In this document: in pieces, positions 28,826 through 37,027 of the stretch
How the letters are laid out: every line of letters starts with the position of its first letter
How positions within the stretch are numbered: position 1 is the stretch's first letter
Source of the DNA: Iocasia fonsfrigidae
GTDB taxonomy: Bacteria; Bacillota; Halanaerobiia; Halanaerobiales; DTU029
Assembly (NCBI RefSeq): GCF_017751145.1
Contig: NZ_CP046640.1
Coordinates: forward strand, 124,001 to 188,000
DNA length: 64,000 bases
Reading direction: 5' to 3'
Position numbers and translations under genes: made by a program
The notes under the pieces: generated by a model
What the model was told of the DNA's origin: nothing
The model's database searches: none
Seen by the model: only the letters and a program-made list of their open reading frames with translations

Positions 28826-30118
28826 ATGGATTTTGAAATTGATAAATTGCGGGGGTTTGGAGAATGGTTTCTACTAAACCATGCTAATAATAAACTGATT
28901 TATGTGCTAGGAATTTTAATTATTATGGCTTTTTTAGTTGTCTTATTAACTAAAAGGTATAGGGTTCCTATTGTTGTTGGGTATGTTTTTTTGGGTATGT
29001 TGATTAGTCATGATGTTATAAATTTTTTGCCTTTTATAGGCTCAGTGCAGAAAGAGTGGTACTTTTTTGCGTTAAATAATCTGGGTTATCTGACCAATAT
29101 AGCTCTGGCATTTATTGCTTTTACTATTGGGACAGAGCTTTCTATTAAGACCTTGAAGCAATTGGGTAAATCTATTATATTTATCGCTTTGTTGGAATCC
29201 ACTGGAGCCTTTATGATAGTAACTTTGGTTGTACTTGCTATGGGCAAACCTTTATATCTGGCTTTAGTATTGGGAGCAATAGCTTCAGCAACAGCTCCGG
29301 CAGCTACAGTTATGGTACTCAAGGAATATAGGGCAGAAGGGGAATTAACCTCATCAATATTGGCTGTGGTAGGGATAGATGATGCTATAGCACTAATTAT
29401 CTTTAGTTTAGTAGAACCTATTGCACTTATTCAACTTAAAGGTGGGGGTAATCTTTCTCTGGGACAGATATTAGGCAAACCCTTCTTGGAGATATTTGGT
29501 TCGCTTTTTATTGGTTTAGTAGTAGGATATCTTTCCCAGATGTTGATAAGCAGTTTTGAAGATGATACTAAGAAAATTTTATGCTTAGTTACAACAATTA
29601 TAGGGGGTTCAGCCCTGGCTATTTTCTTGAATTTTTCTCCTTTGATTACAAATATGGCAGTTGGTTTTGCTTTTCGTAACTTTGCCAGGAAAAATCTCGG
29701 TGTAGGTAGTTATATGGATATACTTACGATACCTTTGTATGCTATGTTTTTTATTCTAGCTGGGACAGAGATACGTTTAACAGGTATTGCCTCAATTAGT
29801 TTTTTAATGATTGCTTTTGTCTATCTGATTTCTCGGATTATCGGCAAGGTATCAGGTGCTTCATTGGGTGCTATTTTAGGTAAAGCACCAGATAAGGTTA
29901 AGAAATATATAGGTTTCGGATTATTACCTCAAAGTGGTGTTGCTATTGCACTGGCATATACCGTACAACAGGACTTCGTTACAGCACCTCAGATTGGCTT
30001 ATTAGTTTTTAATGTACTTTTATTTACAGCAGCTTTGACTGAGGTATTTGGACCATTTGCTACCAAATATGCTCTAATAAAATCAGGTGAAGCAAGGGAA
30101 AGTATCACAAACACTTAA
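28826..30118 (+). CDS. CPA2-family cation:proton antiporter, copy 1
   Basis: A 430-residue membrane protein with about 12 hydrophobic segments. It carries the CPA2/Kef-type markers: RVPIVVGYVFLGML near 45-58, SATAPAATVMVLKEY near 155-170 and the DD pair in GIDDAIALIIFSL near 186-198, expected to be the ion-binding site. No TrkA-N/RCK domain is fused at the C-terminus, so regulation may come from the separate CBS protein upstream. I use ATG 28826 because it matches the start of copy 2. GAGGTG lies nine bases upstream. Na+/H+ or K+/H+ exchange is expected; the ion is not determined. A terminator follows at 30256. Confidence 0.85.
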   Translation: MDFEIDKLRGFGEWFLLNHANNKLIYVLGILIIMAFLVVLLTKRYRVPIVVGYVFLGMLISHDVINFLPFIGSVQKEWYFFALNNLGYLTNIALAFIAFTIGTELSIKTLKQLGKSIIFIALLESTGAFMIVTLVVLAMGKPLYLALVLGAIASATAPAATVMVLKEYRAEGELTSSILAVVGIDDAIALIIFSLVEPIALIQLKGGGNLSLGQILGKPFLEIFGSLFIGLVVGYLSQMLISSFEDDTKKILCLVTTIIGGSALAIFLNFSPLITNMAVGFAFRNFARKNLGVGSYMDILTIPLYAMFFILAGTEIRLTGIASISFLMIAFVYLISRIIGKVSGASLGAILGKAPDKVKKYIGFGLLPQSGVAIALAYTVQQDFVTAPQIGLLVFNVLLFTAALTEVFGPFATKYALIKSGEARESITNT

Positions 30119-30255
30119 TTATGAAAAGGACTATTATGAAAGAGCCTTATTTAAAAAACTTGTCTTGTAATGAAAAACGGCCTTTTTGTGTTCATATTAT
30201 GTTAATATATTTAATAATGAATTGATTAAAATAAGATTAAATTTGTTCAAAAGAT

Positions 30256-30287
30256 AGAGAATCCTTGTTTCGAGGATTCTCTTTTTT
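30256..30287 (+). terminator. Terminator between the two cassettes
   Basis: AGAGAATCCT and AGGATTCTCT form a perfect 10-bp stem with a seven-base loop and a T6 tail. The rest of the 317-base gap holds a promoter for copy 2 and nothing else seen. Confidence 0.9.
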
Positions 30288-30332
30288 AATGTCCAGGAAA
30301 TTAGTACTTATATTTTTTAAATTTAGAATAAT

Positions 30333-30362
30333 TTTACTAGTGTTTATTTTTTATGATATAAT
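30333..30362 (+). promoter_or_regulatory. Candidate promoter of cassette copy 2
   Basis: TTTACT, an 18-base spacer and a perfect TATAAT, about 70 bases upstream of the copy 2 kinase-like gene. A terminator precedes it, so copy 2 is likely transcribed independently of copy 1. Confidence 0.5.
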
Positions 30363-30435
30363 AAATTAAGATTTATACCCTAGGAATGGGGGGGGAATCT
30401 GACGGAATGATAAATTATTAAGGGGGGAGATAATT

Positions 30436-31383
30436 ATGATAACTACAGTTACTTTAAATCCAGCAATAGATAGGGAATATTTTGTTACAGAACATGTGGC
30501 TAAAAGACATGAATACCTTTATGATAAAAAGGATATCAGGGTATACCCTGGTGGGAAAGGTCTTTTAACAGCAATTGATTTAAAATACATGGGATACCCA
30601 GATGTACAGAATTTAGGTTTTGTAGGTGGTAAACAGGGATTGTTTTTTGAAAAGATGGTCCAGAAGTATAAGATAACGACAAATTATATCTATACCGAAA
30701 ATGAGATCAGGAATAATGTCTTTATTATTTCAAAAAACCCGGTAACTTTTACCCATTATAGTGATTATTCTTACAGGGTGACTAAAAAAGATGTTGAGGA
30801 TCTGATTAAACGCTTTAAAAGGGCTATAGTGGATAGTGATCTGATTATTATAGCAGGCTCAATACCTGAGGGTGTAGATTTTGATATATATCAAAGGATG
30901 ATTAGTATTTGTAATGACCAGGACAAGGATGTTTTCCTACAGGCCAGTGGAGAGACCTTAAATCAGGCTTTAAAGGAAAAGCCAAAAGTAGTTAGTCCAT
31001 ACTTTAAACACACCAGAAAAATACTTGACCAGGAGGTTGTGGAATTTGAGGATTATGTAAAAATGGGTTATAGATTGTTAGAGGAGGGTGCCCATAGTGT
31101 AGTTATTCCTCACCACTGTGATCGTTTATTATTTATAGATGGCAAGGCTTATTCTTTAACACCAGTAGATTTTTGTCTTAGAAACTGGTTAGGTGCTGGT
31201 GATGCTTATAATGCTGGATTTTATGACTATATAGCCCGTAAAGGTTTTGACTTTATAGAGGCCAATAGGTATGGGGCAGCAGCAGCACTTACTGTGGCAG
31301 AAAACAGAAGTATTTTTATTAAAGATAAAGAATTGATCAAAGATAATTTAAATAGAATTAAAATCAAAGAGTTGGAGGTGTAG
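30436..31383 (+). CDS. PfkB-family kinase-like protein, copy 2
   Basis: A 315-residue near-duplicate of the gene at 27360. It differs in its first codons at DNA level (ATG start here, TTG in copy 1) and at two residues near 162 and 171 (N-D-Q and L-Q where copy 1 has N-G-Q and L-E). The PfkB features are the same: TLNPAIDREYF, GGKGLL and GAGDAYNAGF. GGGGGGAG lies upstream. The ATG start and separate promoter imply that copy 2 can be expressed at a different level. See copy 1 for the functional reading. Confidence 0.75.
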   Translation: MITTVTLNPAIDREYFVTEHVAKRHEYLYDKKDIRVYPGGKGLLTAIDLKYMGYPDVQNLGFVGGKQGLFFEKMVQKYKITTNYIYTENEIRNNVFIISKNPVTFTHYSDYSYRVTKKDVEDLIKRFKRAIVDSDLIIIAGSIPEGVDFDIYQRMISICNDQDKDVFLQASGETLNQALKEKPKVVSPYFKHTRKILDQEVVEFEDYVKMGYRLLEEGAHSVVIPHHCDRLLFIDGKAYSLTPVDFCLRNWLGAGDAYNAGFYDYIARKGFDFIEANRYGAAAALTVAENRSIFIKDKELIKDNLNRIKIKELEV

Positions 31384-31859
31384 CAACTTGGGTATAGTTA
31401 AGGATTATATGATGCGCACCCTGGTTTCAGTTTGTGAGGATGATCAGATAAAAGAGGCCATTAGAATTATGTATAAAGCCGAGATGTCGGTATTACCAGT
31501 TGTTAATGCAGAGAACAAATTTTTAGGGACTATTTATAGTGAAAACATATTAAAGAATATTCTCCCAGAGAAGTATGGCTACCTTGTTAATAATCATTTA
31601 TTATATGGGGTAAATCAGGCAGCTGAAAATTTGATAGAGGTTAAGGAAAGAGGGGTTAAAGAATATATGTCAACCAGAACCTCTGTTGTAATGGAAAATG
31701 ACAAGATGTATAAAATTGCAGATGTTATGTTAGATAATAAAGAATCGATACTTTTTGTTGTCAATGAGTCTGGAAATCTGAGGGGTTATATTTCCCGGGC
31801 AGATTTACTCTATTATTTATTAAAAGTCTGTAATAAACAGGATGAATAAAAAATAAGAC
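30448..31859 (+). repeat. Large direct repeat, copy 2 (partner 27372-28783)
   Basis: Second copy of the 1.4-kb near-identical tract. The junction at the 5' end falls inside codon four of the kinase-like gene, and the 3' end falls just after the CBS gene stop. Confidence 0.93.
31388..31849 (+). CDS. Two-CBS-domain regulatory protein, copy 2
   Basis: A 153-residue CBS-pair protein nearly identical to copy 1 at both ends. The centre reads HLLYGVNQAAENLIEVKERG and then VKEYMSTRTSVVMEN, where copy 1 has a different linker. Changes are confined to the link between the CBS motifs, where ligand contacts and partner contacts often lie. This suggests that the two copies sense different ligands or bind different antiporters. 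TTG start, same ribosome-binding site arrangement as copy 1. Confidence 0.82.
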   Translation: MGIVKDYMMRTLVSVCEDDQIKEAIRIMYKAEMSVLPVVNAENKFLGTIYSENILKNILPEKYGYLVNNHLLYGVNQAAENLIEVKERGVKEYMSTRTSVVMENDKMYKIADVMLDNKESILFVVNESGNLRGYISRADLLYYLLKVCNKQDE

Positions 31860-31890
31860 TATAATTTAATAAGATACTGAGGTGTAATAA

Positions 31891-33198
31891 ATGGATTTTG
31901 AAATTGATAAATTACGGGACATTGGGGAGTGGTTTGTATTAAATCAGGCTAGCAATAAATTTATTTATGTGGTAGGTTTTTTGATCTTTATGGCTTTATT
32001 AGTTGTCTTATTATCTAAAAAGTATAGGGTTCCTATTGTTGTTGGATATGTTTTTTTGGGTATGTTATTTAGTCATGATGTTATAAGTGCCCTCCCTTTT
32101 ATAAGTCCAGAACAAAAAGAATGGTACTTTTTTACCTTGAACAACTTTGAGTATATGACTAATATAGCTCTGGCATTTATTGCTTTTACTATTGGTACTG
32201 AGCTTTCGGTTAAGATGTTAAGACGTCTGGGTAAACCGATTATGTTTATTGCCTTTATACAATGTATAGCAGCTTTTCTTGTAGTAACAATAGCGGTACT
32301 TGCTATTGGTAAGCCGCTATATCTGGCTTTAATATTGGGGGCAATATCTTCAGCAACAGCACCAGCCGCAACTGTAATGGTACTTAAGGAATATAAAGCT
32401 GAAGGTGTACTGACAGCAATGATCATTGCTGTAATAGGGATAGATGATGCTATAGCCCTGATAATTTTTAGTCTAATAGAACCTATTGCTCTTACGCAAT
32501 ATAGTGGGAGTGGCTCCCTGGCTATTAGCCATCTATTGGGAGAACCGATGATAGAGATTTTTGCTTCTCTATTTATTGGCTTGATTATCGGTTACCTTTC
32601 CCAAAGTTTAATAAGTACCTTTGAGGATAGTACTAAGAAAATTTTAACTTTAGTCACAACTATTATAGGTGGATCAGCACTGGCGCTTTTACTGAATTTG
32701 TCTCCCTTAATAACTAATATGGCAGTTGGTTTTGCTTTTCGTAACTTTGCCAGGAAAAACCTTGGTGTAGGTAATTATATGGACATACTTACGATACCTT
32801 TATATGCTCTATTTTTTATTCTGGCTGGGACAGAGATAAGGTTGGCAAGTATAGCTTCAAGTAGTTTTTTGATCATTGCTTTTGTTTATTTAATCTCCAG
32901 GGTTATAGGTAAGGTGTCAGGTGCCTCTTTAGGGGCAATTTTGGGACAGGCACCAGATAAAGTCAAGAAATATATTGGTTTAGGCTTGTTACCGCAGAGT
33001 GGTGTTGCTATAGCAATGGCCTATACTGTGCAGCAGGATTTTATAGCAGTTCCTGAAGTTGGTTTGCTGGTTTTTAATGTGTTGTTATTTACAGCAGCAC
33101 TTACTGAGGTATTTGGACCATTTGCTACCAAATATGCAGTAGTCAAAGCTGGTGAAGCACATGGTTTAGAAGAGGGAGTACGAAAAGAGAATGCTTAA
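31891..33198 (+). CDS. CPA2-family cation:proton antiporter, copy 2
   Basis: A 435-residue paralogue of the antiporter at 28826, about three-quarters identical by eye. It keeps RVPIVVGYVFLGML, SATAPAATVMVLKEY and the GIDDAIAL ion-binding pair. Differences are spread across loops and lipid-facing helices (for example SPEQKEWYFFTLNNFEYM). The C-terminal tail is longer (GLEEGVRKENA). GAGGTG precedes the ATG. The split between near-identical upstream genes and diverged transporter genes suggests specialised ion or pH ranges under shared regulation. Confidence 0.85.
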   Translation: MDFEIDKLRDIGEWFVLNQASNKFIYVVGFLIFMALLVVLLSKKYRVPIVVGYVFLGMLFSHDVISALPFISPEQKEWYFFTLNNFEYMTNIALAFIAFTIGTELSVKMLRRLGKPIMFIAFIQCIAAFLVVTIAVLAIGKPLYLALILGAISSATAPAATVMVLKEYKAEGVLTAMIIAVIGIDDAIALIIFSLIEPIALTQYSGSGSLAISHLLGEPMIEIFASLFIGLIIGYLSQSLISTFEDSTKKILTLVTTIIGGSALALLLNLSPLITNMAVGFAFRNFARKNLGVGNYMDILTIPLYALFFILAGTEIRLASIASSSFLIIAFVYLISRVIGKVSGASLGAILGQAPDKVKKYIGLGLLPQSGVAIAMAYTVQQDFIAVPEVGLLVFNVLLFTAALTEVFGPFATKYAVVKAGEAHGLEEGVRKENA

Positions 33199-33229
33199 TT
33201 TTTTATAATTATATTAAAGAATTGTATGC

Positions 33230-33260
33230 AGGGCAGCTGTGAAATTGGCTGCCCTATTTT
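33230..33260 (+). terminator. Terminator after cassette copy 2
   Basis: AGGGCAGC and GCTGCCCT form a perfect 8-bp stem around TGTGAAATTG, with a TATTTTATT tail. Confidence 0.85.
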
Positions 33261-33333
33261 ATTAGCCAAAAGTTATTTTCTGTATAAAGTTTTTTATTTA
33301 TGTAAAAAATAATTGGGAAAGAGGGGTGTTGTA

Positions 33334-33780
33334 GTGTTTGGATTTCCATTACTTTATCTTGCTTTAGCAGCCCTGGCAGGACTTTCTATGGCATTACAGG
33401 GGTCACTTAATGCTGTACTGGGGAAAAAGACAGGTATATTGGAGGCCTCATTTATTGTTCATTTTACTGCTGTAATTGTCCTGTTAATTTTTATTCTTAT
33501 AAATTTGAATAAAATTAATATCCCCCAATGGAGAAAAATCCCCTGGTATCTTTATCTGGGTGGTTTACTGGGGGTAATTATAAGTTATACGGTGATAATT
33601 ACTATTCCTAAGCTAGGGGTAGCTGTAGCAACTACCGCGATAATTACCGCACAGGTTTTAACAGCTTCTTTTATTGATCACTTTGGCATTTTTGGGCTGG
33701 AAGAGATCCCATTTACCTGGATTAAGCTGGTAGGGGTGTTTTTTTTGGCTGCAGGGGTGCGTTTATTGTTGCATAATTGA
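33334..33780 (+). CDS. DMT-superfamily transporter of the YdcZ/DUF606 family
   Basis: A 148-residue membrane protein with five hydrophobic segments. It begins FGFPLLYLALAALAGLSMALQG and has the family features GSLNAVLGKKTG and LYLGGLLGVIISY. Such half-size DMT proteins act as dimers and export or import small molecules; the substrate is unknown. I chose GTG 33334 because GAGGGG lies seven bases upstream; an in-frame TTG at 33313 lies before that site and is unlikely. It is followed ten bases later by a DUF2508-like gene. Confidence 0.8.
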   Translation: MFGFPLLYLALAALAGLSMALQGSLNAVLGKKTGILEASFIVHFTAVIVLLIFILINLNKINIPQWRKIPWYLYLGGLLGVIISYTVIITIPKLGVAVATTAIITAQVLTASFIDHFGIFGLEEIPFTWIKLVGVFFLAAGVRLLLHN

Positions 33781-33790
33781 AAGGGGTTAA

Positions 33791-34111
33791 ATGATGGAAT
33801 TGATGACCTTAAAAGATCAATTGAGTGATTTTTTGGCTAAAAGTAAAGAAATTTATCGATATCTTAAGGAGTCCTGGCTTATCTCTAAAACTGAATTCGA
33901 CCGAGCAAAATTGCCCAATAATAAGGTTGATATATATAAAGAACTGGAAGAGGCATATCAGGAATGGGTTGAGGCGAAACAGTATTTTAATAATGTCTCA
34001 GAACCACCTGAACTGATTGATCATGCAGCCTATTTAGTTCAGGCTGCTGAAAGAAAGTATATCTTCTATTTAAAAAAAATCAGGGGAAAAGAAGAATCAG
34101 GGAATCTATAA
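33791..34111 (+). CDS. DUF2508/YaaL-like small protein
   Basis: A 106-residue charged, helical protein. The C-terminal half (LIDHAAYLVQAAERKYIFYL then KKIRGKE) matches the DUF2508/YaaL pattern of an aromatic-charged helix ending in a basic stretch. In Bacillus, yaaL lies near recR; here it follows a small transporter. There is no signal peptide or cysteine. AAGGGG precedes the ATG. Its role is not established in the family. Confidence 0.6.
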   Translation: MMELMTLKDQLSDFLAKSKEIYRYLKESWLISKTEFDRAKLPNNKVDIYKELEEAYQEWVEAKQYFNNVSEPPELIDHAAYLVQAAERKYIFYLKKIRGKEESGNL

Positions 34112-34131
34112 CTTTTAATTCTTGTGAAACC

Positions 34132-34160
34132 TTGTACAAAATAAGATACTGTGATATACT
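34132..34160 (+). promoter_or_regulatory. Promoter of hydF
   Basis: TTGTAC, a 17-base spacer and TATACT. It lies about 170 bases before the hydF ATG and so implies a long untranslated leader. Confidence 0.6.
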
Positions 34161-34166
34161 AATCTA

Positions 34167-34297
34167 AACAAAATAAAAAACCTGTTTATATGTTTTATAT
34201 TTTTCTTCCTGGGTTTGAGGGTTGTCCTGAGAACAGGGGAAGGGGTTTGTTTTGTAAAGTTATCTCTACCTGTTAATTATCTGGTAGGGTTTTTTGT
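34167..34297 (+). promoter_or_regulatory. Structured 5' leader of hydF with terminator-like hairpin
   Basis: The predicted transcript starts near 34167. Its leader contains a G-rich hairpin (CTTCCTG near 34205 with CAGGGGAAG near 34234) and a later CTACC/GGTAG hairpin followed by GGTTTTTT (34265-34297). That is an arrangement compatible with transcription attenuation. It matches no riboswitch class that I recognise. The leader also lacks an obvious leader peptide. Confidence 0.4.
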
Positions 34298-34328
34298 ATT
34301 TTGTTGAAAAATAAGAGGAGTGATATTT

Positions 34329-35567
34329 ATGCAGGATACACCACAGGCTAATCTGCCTCATATTGCTGTTTTTGGCCGTCGTAATGTTGGGAAATCCAGT
34401 TTAATTAATGCCCTTACAAATCAAAAGCTGGCCCTGGTATCTGAAATAGCTGGAACTACTGCTGACCCTGTCTATAAGAAAATGGAGTTGCTCCCACTGG
34501 GTCCAGTGGTTATGATTGATACTGCTGGAATTGATGATACAGGAGACTTAGGTGAGCTCAGGGTTGAAAAGACTATGGAGGTTATCCGCAAGACAGATCT
34601 GGCCCTACTTGTTATTGAAGCAGACTATGGTATAACTGAATTTGAAAGAAGGCTCTATAGTCATCTACAAGAAAATGAGATTACTATTCTGGTGCTGATT
34701 AATAAGACTGATATCTGTCAGGAGGAAATCTCAGGGCTCACTAGGCAAATTAAGGAAGAATGGGATCAGGAGCCTATTACTGTTAGTGCATTACAAAAGA
34801 AAGGCATTGATAATCTACGAAATAAGATTGTCCAGAATGCCCCTGAAGATTATGAAGAACCATTTATTATTGGTGATTTAATTAATCCCGGGGATATAGT
34901 GATACTGGTTACACCGATTGACCTGTCAGCCCCTAAGGGGAGATTGATTTTACCTCAGGTACAGACAATTAGGGATGTCCTGGATCATGATGGTATTGTA
35001 ATTGTAAATAAGGAACGGGAACTGAAAATGACTTTAAGTAAGTTGAAAGAAAAACCAAAGATTGTTGTCACAGATTCCCAGGCTTTTATGAAGGTAGATG
35101 CTGATGTCCCAGATGATATATTAATGACCAGTTTTTCAATTCTCTTTGCCCGTTATAAAGGTGATCTGGAGATGTTTCTGGAAGGGGCTAGAAAACTAAG
35201 AGAACTAAAGGCTGATGACAGGGTCCTTATAGCTGAAGCCTGTACACATCACCGGCAGGCTGATGACATTGGTACAGTAAAGATTCCCCGCTGGCTTAGG
35301 TCAAAGGTTGGTAATGGACTAAAGTTTGATCATGTTTCTGGTCGTGAATACCCTAAAAACTTGAATGATTATGATTTGATTTTACATTGTGGTGGGTGTA
35401 TGTTAAACCGGAGGGAAGTAATTTCTCGACTGAGAGAGGCCCATCAGGCTGGTGTTCCAGTAATAAATTATGGGATGGCGATTGCCCAGTTACATGGTAT
35501 TCTTGATAGGGCTTTAAAACCCTTTACGGCTATACATTCAATCTGGCTTGATGAGGAACAGGGTTAA
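34329..35567 (+). CDS. hydF: [FeFe]-hydrogenase H-cluster maturation GTPase HydF
   Basis: A 412-residue protein: GTPase domain (GRRNVGKSSLINAL about 18-31; DTAGIDDTG; NKTD), a dimerisation domain, and a C-terminal Fe-S domain with the HydF signature EACTHHRQADDIG and the later CGGCMLNRREV (H-x-C...CxxC cluster ligands). HydF is the scaffold on which HydE and HydG build the 2Fe subcluster of [FeFe]-hydrogenase before transfer to HydA. AGGAG lies eight bases upstream of ATG 34329; the in-frame GTG at 34320 overlaps that site. hydE, hydG and the hydrogenase are not in the window. It is 20 bases before aspA. Confidence 0.95.
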   Translation: MQDTPQANLPHIAVFGRRNVGKSSLINALTNQKLALVSEIAGTTADPVYKKMELLPLGPVVMIDTAGIDDTGDLGELRVEKTMEVIRKTDLALLVIEADYGITEFERRLYSHLQENEITILVLINKTDICQEEISGLTRQIKEEWDQEPITVSALQKKGIDNLRNKIVQNAPEDYEEPFIIGDLINPGDIVILVTPIDLSAPKGRLILPQVQTIRDVLDHDGIVIVNKERELKMTLSKLKEKPKIVVTDSQAFMKVDADVPDDILMTSFSILFARYKGDLEMFLEGARKLRELKADDRVLIAEACTHHRQADDIGTVKIPRWLRSKVGNGLKFDHVSGREYPKNLNDYDLILHCGGCMLNRREVISRLREAHQAGVPVINYGMAIAQLHGILDRALKPFTAIHSIWLDEEQG

Positions 35568-35587
35568 ATTTTGAGGGGGGAGTGGAT

Positions 35588-37015
35588 TTGTCTTTAAATA
35601 AAGGAAAAGATAAGAGAGTTGAATCAGACCTTATTGGTAAAATGGAGTTGTCAGTAGAAGCCTATTACGGGATTAATACCCTGCGGGCAATGGAAAATTT
35701 TTCGCTGAGCTCTTTCCGGGTTCATCCAGAGTTAATTAAAGGAATAGCAGCAGTAAAAAAGGCTGCAGCTATTACTAATCAACAACTTGATCTCCTGCCA
35801 GCAAAAAAGGCAGAGGCTATAATACAAGCCTGTGAGGAGATTATGGAAGGTGGCTTAAGGGAGGAGTTTAAGCTTGATGCCTATCAAGGTGGGGCAGGAA
35901 CCTCAACGAATATGATGTTGAATGAGGTTATTGCCAATAGAGCCCTGGAGATTATAGGAGAAAAAAAGGGCTCTTATCAGTTAATTCATCCTAATGATGA
36001 TGTAAATAAAGGTCAGTCGACCAATGATGTCTATCCTACTGCTTTAAGGATTGCTGTCCTTAAATTGTTGGTACCTTTGACAGATTCTTTTGCTTCTTTA
36101 CAGGGAGCTTTACAGGAGAAAGAGAAGGAATTTGCTGAGGTAGTAAAATTAGGCCGGACCCAGCTGCAGGATGCCCTTCCGATCACTCTGGGACAGGAAT
36201 TTGCTGCTTATGCTGAGGCTATTGGCAGGGACCGTTGGCGTTTATATAAGATAGAAGAGAGGTTAAAAAAGACTAATCTTGGGGGGACTGCTATTGGTAC
36301 AGGATTAAATACCCCTCAGACTTATATCTTTAAAATTTACCAGCAATTACGGCAGGTAACAGGTCTTAGCCTGGCTCAGGCAGAAAATATGATAGATATC
36401 ACCCAGAATATGGATGTTTTCGTAGAGGTATCAGGGTTGCTTAAGGCGGCTGCTGTAAATCTAAATAAAATTGCCAGTGACCTGCGGCTCCTCTCTTCAG
36501 GCCCCAGGGGTGGGATAGCTGAGTTAAGGTTACCAGAGGTTCAGGCCGGGTCATCAATTATGCCTGGCAAGGTAAATCCAGTTATCTGTGAATTGATTAA
36601 TCAAGTTTCTGTTGAAATTATCTCCAGTGACCAGGCAGTTACCCTGGCAGCAAGGGATGGCCAGCTGGAACTGAATGCTTTTACCCCTTTGATAGCCCAT
36701 AAGATCTTAAATGCTATGGAAATTATGCAGAAAGGGGTAGACATATTTGTGAGTAAGTGTATAAAAGGAATTGAGGTTGATATCAGTAGGTGCGAGGAAT
36801 TACTGAAGAACAGTCTGGCCGGGGTTACTGCTCTGGTTCCCTATCTTGGATATGATAAATGCAGTCAACTGGCCCATAAAGTAATAGAATCAGCTCAAAG
36901 CCTGACAGAAGTAGTACTTTCTGAAGGGCTTTTAAGCAGGAAAGAATTAGCTAGGATTATGGAGAGGGAATCGATGACCAGACCGGGTATTATTAATATT
37001 AAAAATAGTGATTAA
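35588..37015 (+). CDS. aspA: Aspartate ammonia-lyase
   Basis: A 475-residue member of the fumarase/aspartase superfamily. It carries GGAGTSTNMMLNEVIANRAL, the HPNDDVNKGQSTNDVYPTA region and the signature GSSIMPGKVNPV. These, with the aspartase-typical N-terminus (SVEAYYGINTLRAMENF), point to aspartate ammonia-lyase (aspartate to fumarate and ammonia), although class II fumarase cannot be fully excluded. Start: TTG 35588 has GAGGGGGG seven bases upstream, while GTG 35582 lies too close to it. It follows hydF by 20 bases and probably shares its mRNA, an association also known from [FeFe]-hydrogenase maturation loci. Ammonia release may help supply the amine of the H-cluster bridge; this is inference. 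Confidence 0.88.
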   Translation: MSLNKGKDKRVESDLIGKMELSVEAYYGINTLRAMENFSLSSFRVHPELIKGIAAVKKAAAITNQQLDLLPAKKAEAIIQACEEIMEGGLREEFKLDAYQGGAGTSTNMMLNEVIANRALEIIGEKKGSYQLIHPNDDVNKGQSTNDVYPTALRIAVLKLLVPLTDSFASLQGALQEKEKEFAEVVKLGRTQLQDALPITLGQEFAAYAEAIGRDRWRLYKIEERLKKTNLGGTAIGTGLNTPQTYIFKIYQQLRQVTGLSLAQAENMIDITQNMDVFVEVSGLLKAAAVNLNKIASDLRLLSSGPRGGIAELRLPEVQAGSSIMPGKVNPVICELINQVSVEIISSDQAVTLAARDGQLELNAFTPLIAHKILNAMEIMQKGVDIFVSKCIKGIEVDISRCEELLKNSLAGVTALVPYLGYDKCSQLAHKVIESAQSLTEVVLSEGLLSRKELARIMERESMTRPGIINIKNSD

Positions 37016-37027
37016 GTTCTTCCTGTA

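Noticed and set aside
27372-31859. Large direct repeat as a transposon
   Set aside because: No transposase or terminal inverted repeats flank it, and the repeat boundaries fall inside genes. A tandem duplication with gene conversion explains it better.
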